In this document: positions 26,714 through 36,682 of the stretch, in pieces | Numbering within the stretch: position 1 is the stretch's first letter | Layout: each line of letters starts with the position of its first letter | NCBI GenBank assembly: GCA_029266035.1 | Contig: JAJUFH010000003.1 | Location: 124,001-188,000 of the forward strand | Direction: 5' to 3' | Length of the DNA: 64,000 bases | Source: Sinomicrobium sp. | Lineage (GTDB): Bacteria > Bacteroidota > Bacteroidia > Flavobacteriales > Flavobacteriaceae | The notes under the pieces: generated by a model | Databases searched by the model: none | What the model was told of the DNA's origin: nothing | Seen by the model: the letters and a program-made list of their open reading frames with translations, nothing else | Position numbers and translations under genes: made by a program

Positions 26714-27043
26714 ATGATAAAAGTTTCAGATATAGCGAGACGAAAGGTTGTAGAGCTCATGACCGAAGAGGGTTATGATGCCAATAGCGATTTTGTACGC
26801 GTAGGTGTAAGGAGCGGAGGGTGTAGCGGACTGTCTTATGAATTGAAGTTCGATCACGCTCAGAATGACGATGATAAACTCTTTGAGGATAATGCCGTGC
26901 GGATTTTGGTCGATAAAAAGAGTTTTTTGTATCTGGTGGGTACCACTTTGGAATACTCTGGGGGGCTCAACGGAAAGGGGTTTGTGTTCAATAACCCCAA
27001 CGCACAGCGAACCTGTGGATGTGGGGAGAGTTTTTCCCTGTAA
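26714..27043 (+). CDS. HesB/IscA-type iron-sulfur cluster carrier
   Basis: A 109-residue A-type carrier protein that accepts Fe-S clusters from the SufBCD scaffold and passes them to target proteins. The three conserved cysteines are visible: GGCSGLSY (about residue 36) and the C-terminal CGCGES (two Cys). It leads the operon and lies 65 bases before sufB. It could be named sufA or erpA, but sequence alone does not decide between the two. Confidence 0.92.
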   Translation: MIKVSDIARRKVVELMTEEGYDANSDFVRVGVRSGGCSGLSYELKFDHAQNDDDKLFEDNAVRILVDKKSFLYLVGTTLEYSGGLNGKGFVFNNPNAQRTCGCGESFSL

Positions 27044-27089
27044 ACAGGCTTAGATAAGTGTTAAGGCCTGTGTAGATCACTGGTCGGGA

Positions 27090-27097
27090 TAATTTTG
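27090..27097 (+). promoter_or_regulatory. Possible internal promoter box before sufB
   Basis: TAATTTTG matches the -7 consensus TAnnTTTG and sits 12 bases before the sufB ATG. No clear TTG partner is seen, so it is a weak candidate for extra sufB transcription. Confidence 0.35.
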
Positions 27098-27108
27098 AAA
27101 TTATAACA

Positions 27109-28554
27109 ATGGCATATACAGAAGAAGAACTTAAGAAAGAGCTCGAGACAAAAGAGTACGAGTACGGTTTCTATACAGATATTGAGTCGGACACCTTTCC
27201 GGTAGGTCTTAACGAAGATATAGTAAGGGCTATATCGAAAAAAAAGGAAGAGCCGGAATGGATGACTGAATGGCGAGTGGAAGCATTTCGTGCCTGGGAG
27301 CAGATGGAAGAACCGGAATGGGCCAATGTACAGTATTCAAAACCAGATTTTCAAAATATCAGTTATTACTCGGCTCCTAAAAAGAAAGACAAGTACAAAA
27401 GCCTAGATGAGGTAGATCCCGAATTGTTGGACACTTTTAATAAATTGGGAATTTCACTGGAAGAACAAAAGCGATTGGCCGGAGTAGCTATAGATGTGGT
27501 GATGGATTCTGTATCGGTCGCTACTACCTTTAAGGAGACATTGGCTGAGAAAGGGATTATTTTCTGTTCCATCAGCGAGGCCATACGCGAACACCCCGAT
27601 TTGGTCAGGAAATATATCGGTTCTGTAGTGCCTCAAAAGGATAACTTTTATGCAGCGCTTAATTCGGCTGTGTTTTCAGATGGGTCTTTCTGCTATATTC
27701 CGAAAGGAGTGCGATGCCCGATGGAGCTTTCTACCTATTTCAGAATCAATCAGGCCGGAACAGGTCAGTTTGAACGTACCTTAGTTATTGCCGATAAAGG
27801 GAGTTATGTGAGCTATCTGGAAGGATGTACTGCACCTACGAGAGACGAAAATCAATTACACGCCGCTGTGGTAGAGCTCATAGCATTGGACGATGCCGAA
27901 ATCAAGTACTCTACCGTTCAAAACTGGTTTCCAGGTGGGAAAGATGGAAAAGGGGGGGTGTTTAATTTTGTCACTAAAAGGGGGCTGTGCGAAACCAATG
28001 CCAAGATCTCTTGGACGCAGGTAGAGACGGGAAGTGCAGTAACTTGGAAGTATCCCAGTTGTGTGCTTAAAGGCGATAATTCGACTGGAGAATTCTACTC
28101 TATTGCCGTTACCAACAACTACCAGCAGGCAGATACGGGAACCAAAATGGTGCACCTCGGTAAGAATACCAAAAGTACAATTATTTCTAAGGGGATTTCT
28201 GCAGGGCGATCGCAAAATAGCTATCGCGGATTGGTACAGGTGAACAGCCGGGCAGAAAACGCGCGTAACTTTTCGCAGTGTGATTCCCTGCTTATGGGAA
28301 ACAACTGTGGAGCACATACCTTTCCGTATATAGAAGCCAAAAACAAGACAGCCCAAATAGAACACGAAGCTACGACTTCCAAAATTGGGGAAGACCAAAT
28401 ATTTTACTGTAATCAACGAGGGATAGATACCGAAAAGGCCATTGCACTTATTGTAAACGGCTTTAGCAAGGAAGTACTGAACAAGCTCCCCATGGAGTTT
28501 GCGGTAGAGGCACAGAAACTTCTGGAAATTTCCCTCGAAGGATCTGTCGGATAA
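27109..28554 (+). CDS. sufB: Fe-S cluster assembly protein SufB
   Basis: SufB is the scaffold subunit on which new Fe-S clusters are built within the cytoplasmic SufBC2D complex. The 481-residue protein has the usual N-terminal part ([22 protein letters not shown]) and the core beta-helix sequences ([42 protein letters not shown]). It also has a conserved C-terminal [30 protein letters not shown] block with the essential Cys. Length matches the family. sufC follows after 91 bases. Confidence 0.97.
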   Translation: MAYTEEELKKELETKEYEYGFYTDIESDTFPVGLNEDIVRAISKKKEEPEWMTEWRVEAFRAWEQMEEPEWANVQYSKPDFQNISYYSAPKKKDKYKSLDEVDPELLDTFNKLGISLEEQKRLAGVAIDVVMDSVSVATTFKETLAEKGIIFCSISEAIREHPDLVRKYIGSVVPQKDNFYAALNSAVFSDGSFCYIPKGVRCPMELSTYFRINQAGTGQFERTLVIADKGSYVSYLEGCTAPTRDENQLHAAVVELIALDDAEIKYSTVQNWFPGGKDGKGGVFNFVTKRGLCETNAKISWTQVETGSAVTWKYPSCVLKGDNSTGEFYSIAVTNNYQQADTGTKMVHLGKNTKSTIISKGISAGRSQNSYRGLVQVNSRAENARNFSQCDSLLMGNNCGAHTFPYIEAKNKTAQIEHEATTSKIGEDQIFYCNQRGIDTEKAIALIVNGFSKEVLNKLPMEFAVEAQKLLEISLEGSVG

Positions 28555-28645
28555 ACTTGGACAGAGTATATAAAAAAGTAATAAAATACAAGGGTCATAA
28601 TCCGGACAGAAGAACGACAAGGCCCGTTTAAATAGAGATACAAAA

Positions 28646-29401
28646 ATGCTAAAAATACAAAATTTACAAGCCGGTGTAGAAGGAAGGGAAATACTAAAGG
28701 GAATCGACCTTGAAGTTAATGCCGGTGAAGTCCATGCCATAATGGGACCCAACGGTTCGGGTAAGAGTACGCTTTCTTCGGTAATAGCCGGAAAGGAAGA
28801 GTACGAAGTTAGTGGAGGGCAAATCCTCTTCGAAGGAGAGGATATAGACGAGTTGGCTGCCGAAGAGAGGGCACATAAGGGGATATTTCTGTCGTTTCAG
28901 TATCCCGTTGAAATTCCAGGAGTCTCTGTGACCAATTTTATGAGAACAGCGATCAACGAGACCAGAAAAGCTCGAGGACTGGAAGAAATGCCGGCGAATG
29001 AAATGCTCAAAAAAATCAGGGAGAAATCTGAACTGCTCGAAATAGACCGAAACTTCTTGTCGCGCTCGCTTAACGAAGGTTTTTCCGGAGGAGAGAAAAA
29101 GCGAAATGAGATCTTCCAAATGGCTATGCTGGAACCTAAACTGGCCATTCTCGATGAGACAGATTCCGGATTGGATATAGACGCGCTCCGAATAGTGTCA
29201 AATGGAGTCAACAAGCTGAGGTCTAAAGATAATGCTGTGATTGTAATTACGCACTATCAAAGGCTTCTGGATTATATAGTGCCTGATTTTGTTCACGTAT
29301 TGCTCGACGGAAAGATTGTGAAATCCGGTACAGCCGAACTGGCTCATGAACTGGAAGAGAAAGGATACGACTGGATAAAACAGGAAAAAGTAAGCAATTA
29401 A
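28646..29401 (+). CDS. sufC: Fe-S cluster assembly ATPase SufC
   Basis: SufC is the ABC-type ATPase that drives conformational change of the SufB-SufD scaffold. The 251-residue protein shows Walker [10 protein letters not shown] (about 35-43), the Q-loop [10 protein letters not shown], the SufC-type signature [11 protein letters not shown], Walker [13 protein letters not shown] and the switch His in [12 protein letters not shown]. There are no membrane segments, as expected. Confidence 0.97.
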   Translation: MLKIQNLQAGVEGREILKGIDLEVNAGEVHAIMGPNGSGKSTLSSVIAGKEEYEVSGGQILFEGEDIDELAAEERAHKGIFLSFQYPVEIPGVSVTNFMRTAINETRKARGLEEMPANEMLKKIREKSELLEIDRNFLSRSLNEGFSGGEKKRNEIFQMAMLEPKLAILDETDSGLDIDALRIVSNGVNKLRSKDNAVIVITHYQRLLDYIVPDFVHVLLDGKIVKSGTAELAHELEEKGYDWIKQEKVSN

Positions 29402-29493
29402 TTCCGGGCAGTAAATGCAGTGCAACTGCATATTGTTAAGAGCTTGTAAAACAATCTCAGTTTTTCTCGGATAAGCAACAGAAACTAAACAAA

Positions 29494-30813
29494 ATGGAAT
29501 TAAAGGATAAACTGGTCTCTTCTTTTCCTGCGATAGGAGATGGTGCGGACACTCGTTCTACACTTCACCGCATTCGCATCGAAGCGATGAAACAGTTCGA
29601 ATACAAAGGGTTTCCCTCCAAAAAGGAAGAAGAGTGGAAATACACCTCGCTCAACGCACTCCTAAAGTCTGATTACAGCCTGTTCCCCGAAGGGAAAAAC
29701 AAGTTGGATTTAGAGGATGTGAAACGCTATTTTATACACGATATAGACTCTTATAGGCTTACTTTTGTAGACGGCCGCTACGACGAGGAACTGTCGGATA
29801 TGGCGCATGAAGGCTTTGATATCAGTTTGATGAGTACTGCCATAGAAAATCCCGAATACAGAGAGGTGATAGAGCGGTATTTTAACAAAACGGTAAATGC
29901 CAAAGACAGCCTCACCTCTTTGAATACAGCTTTTCTCAAAGAAGGTGTTTTTGTGCGTATTCCAAAAGGGAAGTTGATAGGTAAACCCATACAGATACTC
30001 CACTTTTCTACCGGTAACGGAGAAGCTCTGATGCTGCAACCTAGAAACCTCATTGTGGTCTCAGAGAATGCACAGGTGCAATTTATAGAGCGACATCAAA
30101 GTCTTTCAGATCATGAAGTACTGACCAATTCGGTGACGGAAATTTTTGCCGAGAAGAGGGCTGTGGTAGACTATTACAAAATACAGAACGACAAACTGAA
30201 AGCATCGCTTATCGACAATACCTATATCTCGCAAGAAGGAGAGAGCAATGTTTCAGTGCACACCTTTTCGTTTGGAGGTAAACTGACTAGAAACAATCTG
30301 AATTTTTACCATCGAGGAGAGCGTATAGAATCTACACTGAAAGGAGTTACTATCTTGGGCGAAAAACAACACGTAGATCATCACACCTTGGTAAATCACG
30401 CCTTCCCCAACTGTGAGAGTCATCAGGATTACAAGGGAATCTACGCCGATCGCAGCACAGGAGTGTTCAACGGTAAGGTTATTGTAGAGAGAGAGGCTCA
30501 GAAAACGAATGCTTTCCAACAGAATAACAATATATTACTAGACGATAGAGCAACGGTAAACACCAAGCCTCAGCTGGAGATATTCGCCGACGATGTAAAG
30601 TGTTCGCACGGGTGTACCATAGGTCAGCTAGACGATGAAGCTCTTTTCTATCTGCGTTCTAGAGGAATACCCACCAAAGAGGCAAAAGCCTTGATGATGT
30701 ACGCTTTTGCAAACAATGTGTTGGAGAGTGTGAGGATTCCAGAGGTGAAAGTACGGATAAACAAACTTATCGCCAAGAAACTCGGGGTAGATATGGGGTT
30801 TGATGGCGAGTAG
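29494..30813 (+). CDS. sufD: Fe-S cluster assembly protein SufD
   Basis: SufD is the second scaffold subunit, paired with SufB on SufC. The 439-residue protein has the typical N-terminal helical part (FPSKKEEEWKYTSLNALL) and the beta-helix core (VFVRIPKGKLIGKPIQILHF). The C-terminal HHTLVNHAFPNCESHQDYKG, NTKPQLEIFADDVKCSHGCTIGQLD and LRSRGIPTKEAKALMMYAFA blocks are conserved in SufD. It lies between sufC and sufS, at the expected position in the operon. Confidence 0.96.
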   Translation: MELKDKLVSSFPAIGDGADTRSTLHRIRIEAMKQFEYKGFPSKKEEEWKYTSLNALLKSDYSLFPEGKNKLDLEDVKRYFIHDIDSYRLTFVDGRYDEELSDMAHEGFDISLMSTAIENPEYREVIERYFNKTVNAKDSLTSLNTAFLKEGVFVRIPKGKLIGKPIQILHFSTGNGEALMLQPRNLIVVSENAQVQFIERHQSLSDHEVLTNSVTEIFAEKRAVVDYYKIQNDKLKASLIDNTYISQEGESNVSVHTFSFGGKLTRNNLNFYHRGERIESTLKGVTILGEKQHVDHHTLVNHAFPNCESHQDYKGIYADRSTGVFNGKVIVEREAQKTNAFQQNNNILLDDRATVNTKPQLEIFADDVKCSHGCTIGQLDDEALFYLRSRGIPTKEAKALMMYAFANNVLESVRIPEVKVRINKLIAKKLGVDMGFDGE

Positions 30814-30948
30814 TGATAAGTTTGTCCATTGAGGGTGATGTTTTTGTCGAGTGATTAAAATACAGTGTGTTTCCTGGCAGCGTAACACTAGCCTCAATAG
30901 TTAGAGTATAATTTAGTATTTGTTTAATTCTTATTAAAGTCGGTAATA

Positions 30949-32190
30949 ATGGCTTCACCCATATCCGGTTCTACTTCGTTCGATCCACAGCACATACGCA
31001 GAGATTTCCCGATACTGACGAGAAAGGTAAACGGTCGGCCTTTAGTCTATTTTGACAACGCTGCTACCTCTCAAACTCCTCAGGTAGTAATCGATGCTAT
31101 AGTAGATTACTACAGTCGCTACAACGCTAACATACACAGAGGGGTACACACACTTTCGCAAGAAGCTACCGATGCCTATGAGCAGGCAAGAATAAAACTT
31201 CAGAAACACTTTAATGCCGCCAAGTCGTACGAAATGATCTTTACTTCGGGAACCACTCATGGCATCAATTTGGTGGCGAGTGGGTTTGCAGAATTCCTCG
31301 ACCAGGGCGATGAGATTGTAGTTTCGGCCATGGAGCACCACTCCAATATAGTGCCCTGGCAGATGCTCTGCGAAAAGACAGGAGCTGTACTTCGGGTAAT
31401 TCCGATGAATGAGAACGGAGAACTGCTGGTAGAAGAATACGAAAAAATACTTTCTAACAGGACAAAACTGGTGTTCTGTAATCATATCTCCAATGCCCTT
31501 GGAACGGTAAATCCGATAGCGCATATTATAGACAAGGCACATCAGGTGGGAGCTGCAGTGTTGATAGACGGTGCACAGGCCTGTCCGCATCTTCGACCAG
31601 ATGTTCAAGCTCTCGACGTCGATTTTTACGTTGCCTCAGCTCATAAAATGTGTGGGCCAACCGGAATAGGAGTGTTATATGGAAAAGAGAACTGGTTGAA
31701 GAAACTGCCGCCCTATCAGGGAGGCGGAGAAATGATTGAAGAAGTGACTTTTGAAAGGACAACCTATGCCGGACTCCCCCACAAATTTGAAGCGGGAACC
31801 CCTAATATATGTGGGGGTATAGCATTTGGAGTGGCTGTGGATTACCTGAACGAAATAGGTTTTGACCGCATAGTGGGCTATGAAGGAGAATTGTTGGAAT
31901 ACGCCACCAAAGCGCTGCACGAAATCGACGGACTGCGTATTTACGGGACGTCGAAACACAAGGCCTCGGTGATTTCCTTTAACTTAAAAGGCGTACATCC
32001 CTACGATGTAGGTACCATAGTAGATAAGTTGGGGATTGCTGTGCGTACCGGCCACCACTGTGCACAGCCGGTAATGGACTATTACAAAATACCGGGAACA
32101 GTAAGGGCGAGTTTCGCATTTTACAACACCTTTGAAGAGGTAGATGTGTTGGTTGAAGCCGTAAAAAAAGCCCAACAGATGCTGACATAA
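30949..32190 (+). CDS. sufS: Cysteine desulfurase SufS
   Basis: SufS is a pyridoxal-phosphate enzyme that takes sulfur from cysteine for Fe-S assembly. The 413-residue protein shows the PLP lysine in ASAHKMCGPTGIGV, the QACPHLRPDVQALDVDFYV segment and the catalytic cysteine in RTGHHCAQPVM near the C-terminus, typical of group II desulfurases. These normally need a SufE or SufU partner for good activity; none is encoded directly downstream, where prs follows instead. Confidence 0.96.
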   Translation: MASPISGSTSFDPQHIRRDFPILTRKVNGRPLVYFDNAATSQTPQVVIDAIVDYYSRYNANIHRGVHTLSQEATDAYEQARIKLQKHFNAAKSYEMIFTSGTTHGINLVASGFAEFLDQGDEIVVSAMEHHSNIVPWQMLCEKTGAVLRVIPMNENGELLVEEYEKILSNRTKLVFCNHISNALGTVNPIAHIIDKAHQVGAAVLIDGAQACPHLRPDVQALDVDFYVASAHKMCGPTGIGVLYGKENWLKKLPPYQGGGEMIEEVTFERTTYAGLPHKFEAGTPNICGGIAFGVAVDYLNEIGFDRIVGYEGELLEYATKALHEIDGLRIYGTSKHKASVISFNLKGVHPYDVGTIVDKLGIAVRTGHHCAQPVMDYYKIPGTVRASFAFYNTFEEVDVLVEAVKKAQQMLT

Positions 32191-32276
32191 CAGGCCGTAT
32201 TACATCGAAGAGACTAGCGAAATTGTTTGAAAATCAATAAAAGAGGATATCGGGAGGTGTATTTCAAAAATATTTC

Positions 32277-32284
32277 TAAATTTG
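32277..32284 (+). promoter_or_regulatory. -7 box of prs
   Basis: TAAATTTG matches TAnnTTTG and lies 47 bases before the chosen prs start. It is inside a longer open frame, so it supports starting prs at 32332 and separates prs from the suf operon. Confidence 0.55.
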
Positions 32285-32331
32285 CACCTCGTCTAAAAAA
32301 CGCAACTAAATCACTAAACAGCAGCATAACA

Positions 32332-33273
32332 ATGTCTTATACAGTGCCGGAGCCTAAGATTTTTCACTGTGAACAAAGTGCAGAACTCGCAGAAAGCATA
32401 GCTAAATCTTACGGGACAAAATTGGGGAAAGTAACTTTTTCCGAATACAGTGACGGGGAATTTCAGCCTTCTTTTGAAGAATCTGTAAGAGGATCGAGGG
32501 TGTTTATCATCGGTTCTACACATCCCGGAACGAAAAACCTGATGGAAATGTTGCTTATGCTCGACGCGGCCAAGAGGGCGTCGGCAAGACATATTACCGC
32601 GGTAATGCCTTATTTTGGTTGGGCACGTCAAGATAGAAAAGACAAGCCAAGAGTTCCCATAGGGGCAAAACTCGTGGCTAAATTGTTGGAAACTGCTGGA
32701 GCTACGAGGATTATTACGATGGATTTGCACGCCGATCAGATTCAGGGGTTCTTTGAAAAGCCCGTAGATCACCTGTTTGCATCGACCATCTTTTTGCCTT
32801 ATTTGGAATCGCTTAAACTAGACAATTTAACTATAGCGTCTCCAGATATGGGTGGGTCTAAAAGAGCTTACGCTTATTCCAAGTTTCTAGAAAGCGATGT
32901 TGTGATTTGTTACAAGCAGCGCAAAAAGGCCAATGTTATAGACCATATGGAGCTAATTGGCGACGTAAAGGGTAAAAATGTGGTGTTGGTCGACGATATG
33001 GTAGATACAGCCGGAACGCTTACCAAAGCGGCCGACTTGATGATAGAACGAGGAGCAATTAGTGTGAGGGCTATTACAACCCATGCCCTGCTCTCGGGAA
33101 ATGCGTACGAACGCATAGAAGAATCAAAACTTGAAGAGCTTATTGTAACAGATTCTATTCCGCTCAGGAAAGAGAGTCCTAAGATAAGAGTGCTCTCTTG
33201 CGCCGACTTGTTTGCAGATGTAATGAAAAAGGTGCACAACAATACCTCCATCAGTTCGAAGTTTTTGATGTAG
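32332..33273 (+). CDS. prs: Ribose-phosphate pyrophosphokinase
   Basis: Prs makes PRPP from ribose 5-phosphate and ATP for nucleotide, histidine and NAD synthesis. The protein shows [19 protein letters not shown] (about 31-49), the catalytic flexible-loop [21 protein letters not shown], the metal-binding [12 protein letters not shown], and the PRPP loop [14 protein letters not shown]. The ATG at 32332 gives 313 residues, the family norm; 35 extra upstream codons are open but contain a promoter box. rplY and pth follow, giving a short translation-related cluster. Confidence 0.96.
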   Translation: MSYTVPEPKIFHCEQSAELAESIAKSYGTKLGKVTFSEYSDGEFQPSFEESVRGSRVFIIGSTHPGTKNLMEMLLMLDAAKRASARHITAVMPYFGWARQDRKDKPRVPIGAKLVAKLLETAGATRIITMDLHADQIQGFFEKPVDHLFASTIFLPYLESLKLDNLTIASPDMGGSKRAYAYSKFLESDVVICYKQRKKANVIDHMELIGDVKGKNVVLVDDMVDTAGTLTKAADLMIERGAISVRAITTHALLSGNAYERIEESKLEELIVTDSIPLRKESPKIRVLSCADLFADVMKKVHNNTSISSKFLM

Positions 33274-33307
33274 GATTTTTAAAAGGAAACATTTTAATAT
33301 TTATATA

Positions 33308-33898
33308 ATGAAGTCAATTACAATCAAAGGATCTCAAAGAGAAAGCGTGGGCAAGGCATCGACCAAAGCCTTACGTAATGCTGGAAAGGTTCCTTGCGTA
33401 CTTTACGGAGGAGACAACCCATTGCACTTTTCAGCTGATGTACTTGCATTTTCGAAGTTGGTTTACACTCCCGATGTACACACGGTAGTAATCGACCTCG
33501 GAAGTGAAAAATACAATGCCATACTTCAGGACATCCAATTCCACCCTGTAACCGACGAAATTCTTCACATCGATTTCTATCAGTTGCAAGACGACAAGGA
33601 AGTAACCCTGGAGATTCCGGTGAAAATAGAAGGAACTGCTCCCGGTGTTATCAAGGGTGGAGTACTTCGTCTTACTAAGCGAAAGCTCAAGGTTAAGGCG
33701 CTCCCTGCAAACCTTCCCGATTTTATTCCTGCCAATATTTCTGAGCTGGAAATAGGAAACAAATTGTATGTAACTGCTCTGCAAAACGAAAATTACACGA
33801 TTATGCACCCCGACAACACTGTAATATGTCAGGTGAGAATCTCTCGTGCGGCAATGAAAGCTGCTCAAGATGCTGCAAAAGCAGAAAAAGCGAGTTAA
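33308..33898 (+). CDS. rplY: 50S ribosomal protein L25/general stress protein Ctc
   Basis: A 196-residue two-domain L25 (CTC type) that binds 5S rRNA in the large ribosomal subunit. The N-terminal domain shows [24 protein letters not shown], and the beta domain has [22 protein letters not shown]...LPANLPDFI. The C-terminus is Ala/Lys-rich ([16 protein letters not shown]). It follows prs by 34 bases, a common bacterial pairing, and ends at a strong terminator. Confidence 0.95.
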   Translation: MKSITIKGSQRESVGKASTKALRNAGKVPCVLYGGDNPLHFSADVLAFSKLVYTPDVHTVVIDLGSEKYNAILQDIQFHPVTDEILHIDFYQLQDDKEVTLEIPVKIEGTAPGVIKGGVLRLTKRKLKVKALPANLPDFIPANISELEIGNKLYVTALQNENYTIMHPDNTVICQVRISRAAMKAAQDAAKAEKAS

Positions 33899-33923
33899 TA
33901 AGGAGTATATCTTTTAAATACAG

Positions 33924-33957
33924 AACATCCCGGCAGCTTGTCGGGATGTTTTTTTAT
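33924..33957 (+). terminator. Rho-independent terminator of prs-rplY
   Basis: AACATCCCG (33924-33932) and CGGGATGTT (33942-33950) form a 9 bp perfect stem with a 9-base loop followed by TTTTTTT. Confidence 0.88.
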
Positions 33958-33989
33958 TTTTACATCCGAGTGATATTAAAAGTGCTGCG

Positions 33990-34556
33990 ATGAAAAAATT
34001 CTTGATAGTCGGCCTGGGAAATACAGGTCGAGAATATGAAGATACCAGACATAATATTGGTTTTAAGGTGCTGGATCACCTTGCTGAAAAGGAATCGATT
34101 AGCTTTGAAACAGCAAAGCTCGGCGACCGCTGTGTGTATAAGTTTAAGGGGAGAACGCTGATACTGCTCAAGCCCTCTACTTTTATGAATCTCAGCGGAA
34201 AGGCCGTCAGGTATTGGATGGAGAAAGAAAATATTCCCTTGGAAAACCTGTTGGTGATTACCGACGATATCAATTTGCCCTTCGGAACGATAAGACTAAA
34301 AGGAAAGGGCAGTGATGGCGGGCACAACGGCTTGAAAAGTGTACAGCAATTGTTGGGCACTGTGCAATACCGCCGTTTTCGATTTGGTGTTGGCGCTGAC
34401 TTTACAAAGGGCAAGCAAATAGATTATGTGCTGGGTGAGTGGAACGAAGAAGAAACAGCAGCCCTGTCAGAACGTCTCGAAAAGTCTTGTGAACTGATAC
34501 GCTCTTTTGTTACTGCCGGACTCGCTAACACTATGAATGCGTTTAATGGGAAATAG
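33990..34556 (+). CDS. pth: Peptidyl-tRNA hydrolase
   Basis: Pth releases tRNA from peptidyl-tRNAs dropped by ribosomes. The 188-residue protein has the family start [26 protein letters not shown] with the catalytic His about 22, [41 protein letters not shown] and the C-terminal DYVLGEW motif. It lies just past the rplY terminator and ends with its own terminator. Confidence 0.96.
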   Translation: MKKFLIVGLGNTGREYEDTRHNIGFKVLDHLAEKESISFETAKLGDRCVYKFKGRTLILLKPSTFMNLSGKAVRYWMEKENIPLENLLVITDDINLPFGTIRLKGKGSDGGHNGLKSVQQLLGTVQYRRFRFGVGADFTKGKQIDYVLGEWNEEETAALSERLEKSCELIRSFVTAGLANTMNAFNGK

Positions 34557-34570
34557 CAAGGGTGTCAAAT

Positions 34571-34599
34571 AAAAAGGCGGAGTCAAACTCCGCCTTTTT
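34571..34599 (+). terminator. Bidirectional terminator after pth
   Basis: AAAAAGGCGGAGT (34571-34583) pairs with ACTCCGCCTTTTT around a CAA loop, giving a near-perfect 13 bp stem with T-runs on both strands. It can stop pth and also the minus-strand PurF-like gene from the right. Confidence 0.85.
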
Positions 34600-34730
34600 G
34601 CCCCAAATCTTACCATGAACTTAACCTACTTATGCTATGGTGAATCAAATGTAAGCCTGATTAAGACTGTTTTAAAAAATATTCGATAAAAAGCATATAA
34701 ATCCGATAAAACATCTTTTTATGGTCAATT

Positions 34731-36629
34731 TTAATATGCTCTGTCCTTATTTCCTTCATAAAAATTTATGAATGCTCTGTTTACTACCCTGTTTCCTCCA
34801 GCGGTAGGATAGTTTCCTGTGAAGTACCAATCCCCGAGATTTTCCGGACAGGCCTTGTGGAGGTTATCTACCGATTGGAAAATAATCTTGACCCTAGCGC
34901 TGATATCCTTCGAGCTCAACATCTCCGATATTTTGTCCGATATTTCCTCGTCAGAAAAAGGGGTGTAGAACTGTTGTACGGCATTTTTTATTTCTTTGTC
35001 GGGATAGTTTACCTGAGCCGTACATTCGCGGTATATCTTGTCTACTATATCGTAAGAACCTCTTTCTTTGTGTAATTCGAGTGCAGCCCGAAAAGCGACT
35101 AGATCTTCGAGGCGAGCCATATCGATACCGTAGCAGTCCGGATAGCGGATTTGAGGGGCAGAAGAAACGACGATTATAGACTTTGGATTCAGGCGATCCA
35201 TCATTCTGATAATACTCTTTTTCAAGGTGGTACCCCTTACGATACTATCGTCTATAATCACCAGCTTATCTCCCGTCTTAATCACTCCATAGGTAACGTC
35301 GTACACGTGTGCTACAAGGTCGTCTCTGCTACTGTCTTCAGTGATAAAGGTGCGCAGTTTTACATCTTTTATCGCTATTTTTTCGGTGCGCAGGCGACGA
35401 GATAGTATTTCGGTAAGTCTCTCGTCGGTTAAGTTTTCTCTCTCTTTGAGTATCGCTCTGTTTTTCTCTTTGTTCAGTTCGTCTTGTGCGGCCTCTACCA
35501 ATCCGTAGAAAGAAGTTTCTGCGGTGTTTGGGATATAGGAGAATACAGTGTTGGCTGTGTCGTGATCTATGGCGTCGAGAACCTTGGGCATAAGGAGCCG
35601 TCCGAGGTCCTTTCGCTCGCGATAGATATCGGCATCATTCCCCCGCGAAAAGTAAATGCGCTCAAAAGAACAGGCGCGGCGTTCTAATGCAGGCAGTATC
35701 TTTTTGTCGATGACATCGCCGTTTGCTTTGACGATAATCGCGTGGCCGGGAGTTATTTCCTTTACCTTGTCAAAGGGCACGTTGAACACGGTTTGTATGG
35801 CCGGTCGCTCTGAAGCAATGGCTACAATCTCGTCGTCTTGATAGAAGTATGCCGGACGTATTCCCGCCGGATCGCGCAATACAAAGGCATCTCCGTGACC
35901 TAACAATCCTGCCATAGCATAACCTCCATCCCAGTTTTTGGCCGATTTTTTCAGTATTTTAGCTACGTTGAGCCTTTCTGCTATCAAGGCTGTAGCTTCC
36001 ATCTTGTTATAACCTTCGCGTTTGATCTCTTTGTAGAGTTTGGCTACGGCATCGTCGAGAAAATGACCTATTTTTTCCATTACCGTAATAGTGTCGGCTT
36101 TCTCTTTGGGGTGTTGCCCCAGGTGGATGAGATTGTCGAAAAGCTCGTTTACATTGGTCATGTTGAAGTTTCCTGCAACTAGCAGATTGCGGTGTTTCCA
36201 GTTGTTTTGTCGCAATAGGGGCTGAACGTTTTCGATGCTGTTATTCCCATAAGTACCATAGCGGACATGTCCTAAAAGTAGTTCGCCTATATAAGGGATG
36301 TTTTTTTTCTGTAGAGCGACATCCTTTTCGTATTCAGGATGCTCTTTCAGTATATCGCTAATGCGACTGTTTATCTGTGAAAAGATGTCCTGTATTGGCT
36401 GCGACTGCTTAGAGCGAACTCTGCTGATATACCGCTCTCCCGGAGTTACATCCAGTTTTATGCTGGCAAAGCCCGCACCGTCCTGTCCGCGATTGTGCTG
36501 CTTTTCCATCATCAAGTACATCTTGTTGACACCGTAAAACGCACTTCCGTACTTTTTCTTGTAGTATTCCAGAGGTTTTAAGAGTCTAATCACGGCTATA
36601 CCGCATTCGTGTTTAATAGCGTCGCTCAT
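34731..36629 (-). CDS. PurF-like amidophosphoribosyltransferase (long form)
   Basis: A 632-residue protein combining a class II glutamine amidotransferase domain and a phosphoribosyltransferase domain, as in PurF, which makes phosphoribosylamine in purine synthesis. The nucleophile Cys9 follows MSDAIKHE, so removal of a short propeptide would be needed. Other motifs are KQHNRGQDGAGF, GHVRYGTYG, GNFNMTNVNEL and the PRPP loop VIIDDSIVRGTT. It is about 130-160 residues longer than ordinary PurF (about 470-505) through internal insertions, so it may be a paralogue with another role. purN lies nearby on the same strand. Confidence 0.8.
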   Translation of the reverse strand: MSDAIKHECGIAVIRLLKPLEYYKKKYGSAFYGVNKMYLMMEKQHNRGQDGAGFASIKLDVTPGERYISRVRSKQSQPIQDIFSQINSRISDILKEHPEYEKDVALQKKNIPYIGELLLGHVRYGTYGNNSIENVQPLLRQNNWKHRNLLVAGNFNMTNVNELFDNLIHLGQHPKEKADTITVMEKIGHFLDDAVAKLYKEIKREGYNKMEATALIAERLNVAKILKKSAKNWDGGYAMAGLLGHGDAFVLRDPAGIRPAYFYQDDEIVAIASERPAIQTVFNVPFDKVKEITPGHAIIVKANGDVIDKKILPALERRACSFERIYFSRGNDADIYRERKDLGRLLMPKVLDAIDHDTANTVFSYIPNTAETSFYGLVEAAQDELNKEKNRAILKERENLTDERLTEILSRRLRTEKIAIKDVKLRTFITEDSSRDDLVAHVYDVTYGVIKTGDKLVIIDDSIVRGTTLKKSIIRMMDRLNPKSIIVVSSAPQIRYPDCYGIDMARLEDLVAFRAALELHKERGSYDIVDKIYRECTAQVNYPDKEIKNAVQQFYTPFSDEEISDKISEMLSSKDISARVKIIFQSVDNLHKACPENLGDWYFTGNYPTAGGNRVVNRAFINFYEGNKDRAY

Positions 36630-36682
36630 CGGTATTGTATTAGTATGAATAAAAATGCCCCGGAAATCCAGGGCGCAGTATT

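Noticed and set aside
27856-28752. A 298-codon minus-strand open frame across sufB and the sufB-sufC gap
   Set aside because: It lies opposite conserved sufB coding sequence and has no start, promoter or family likeness.
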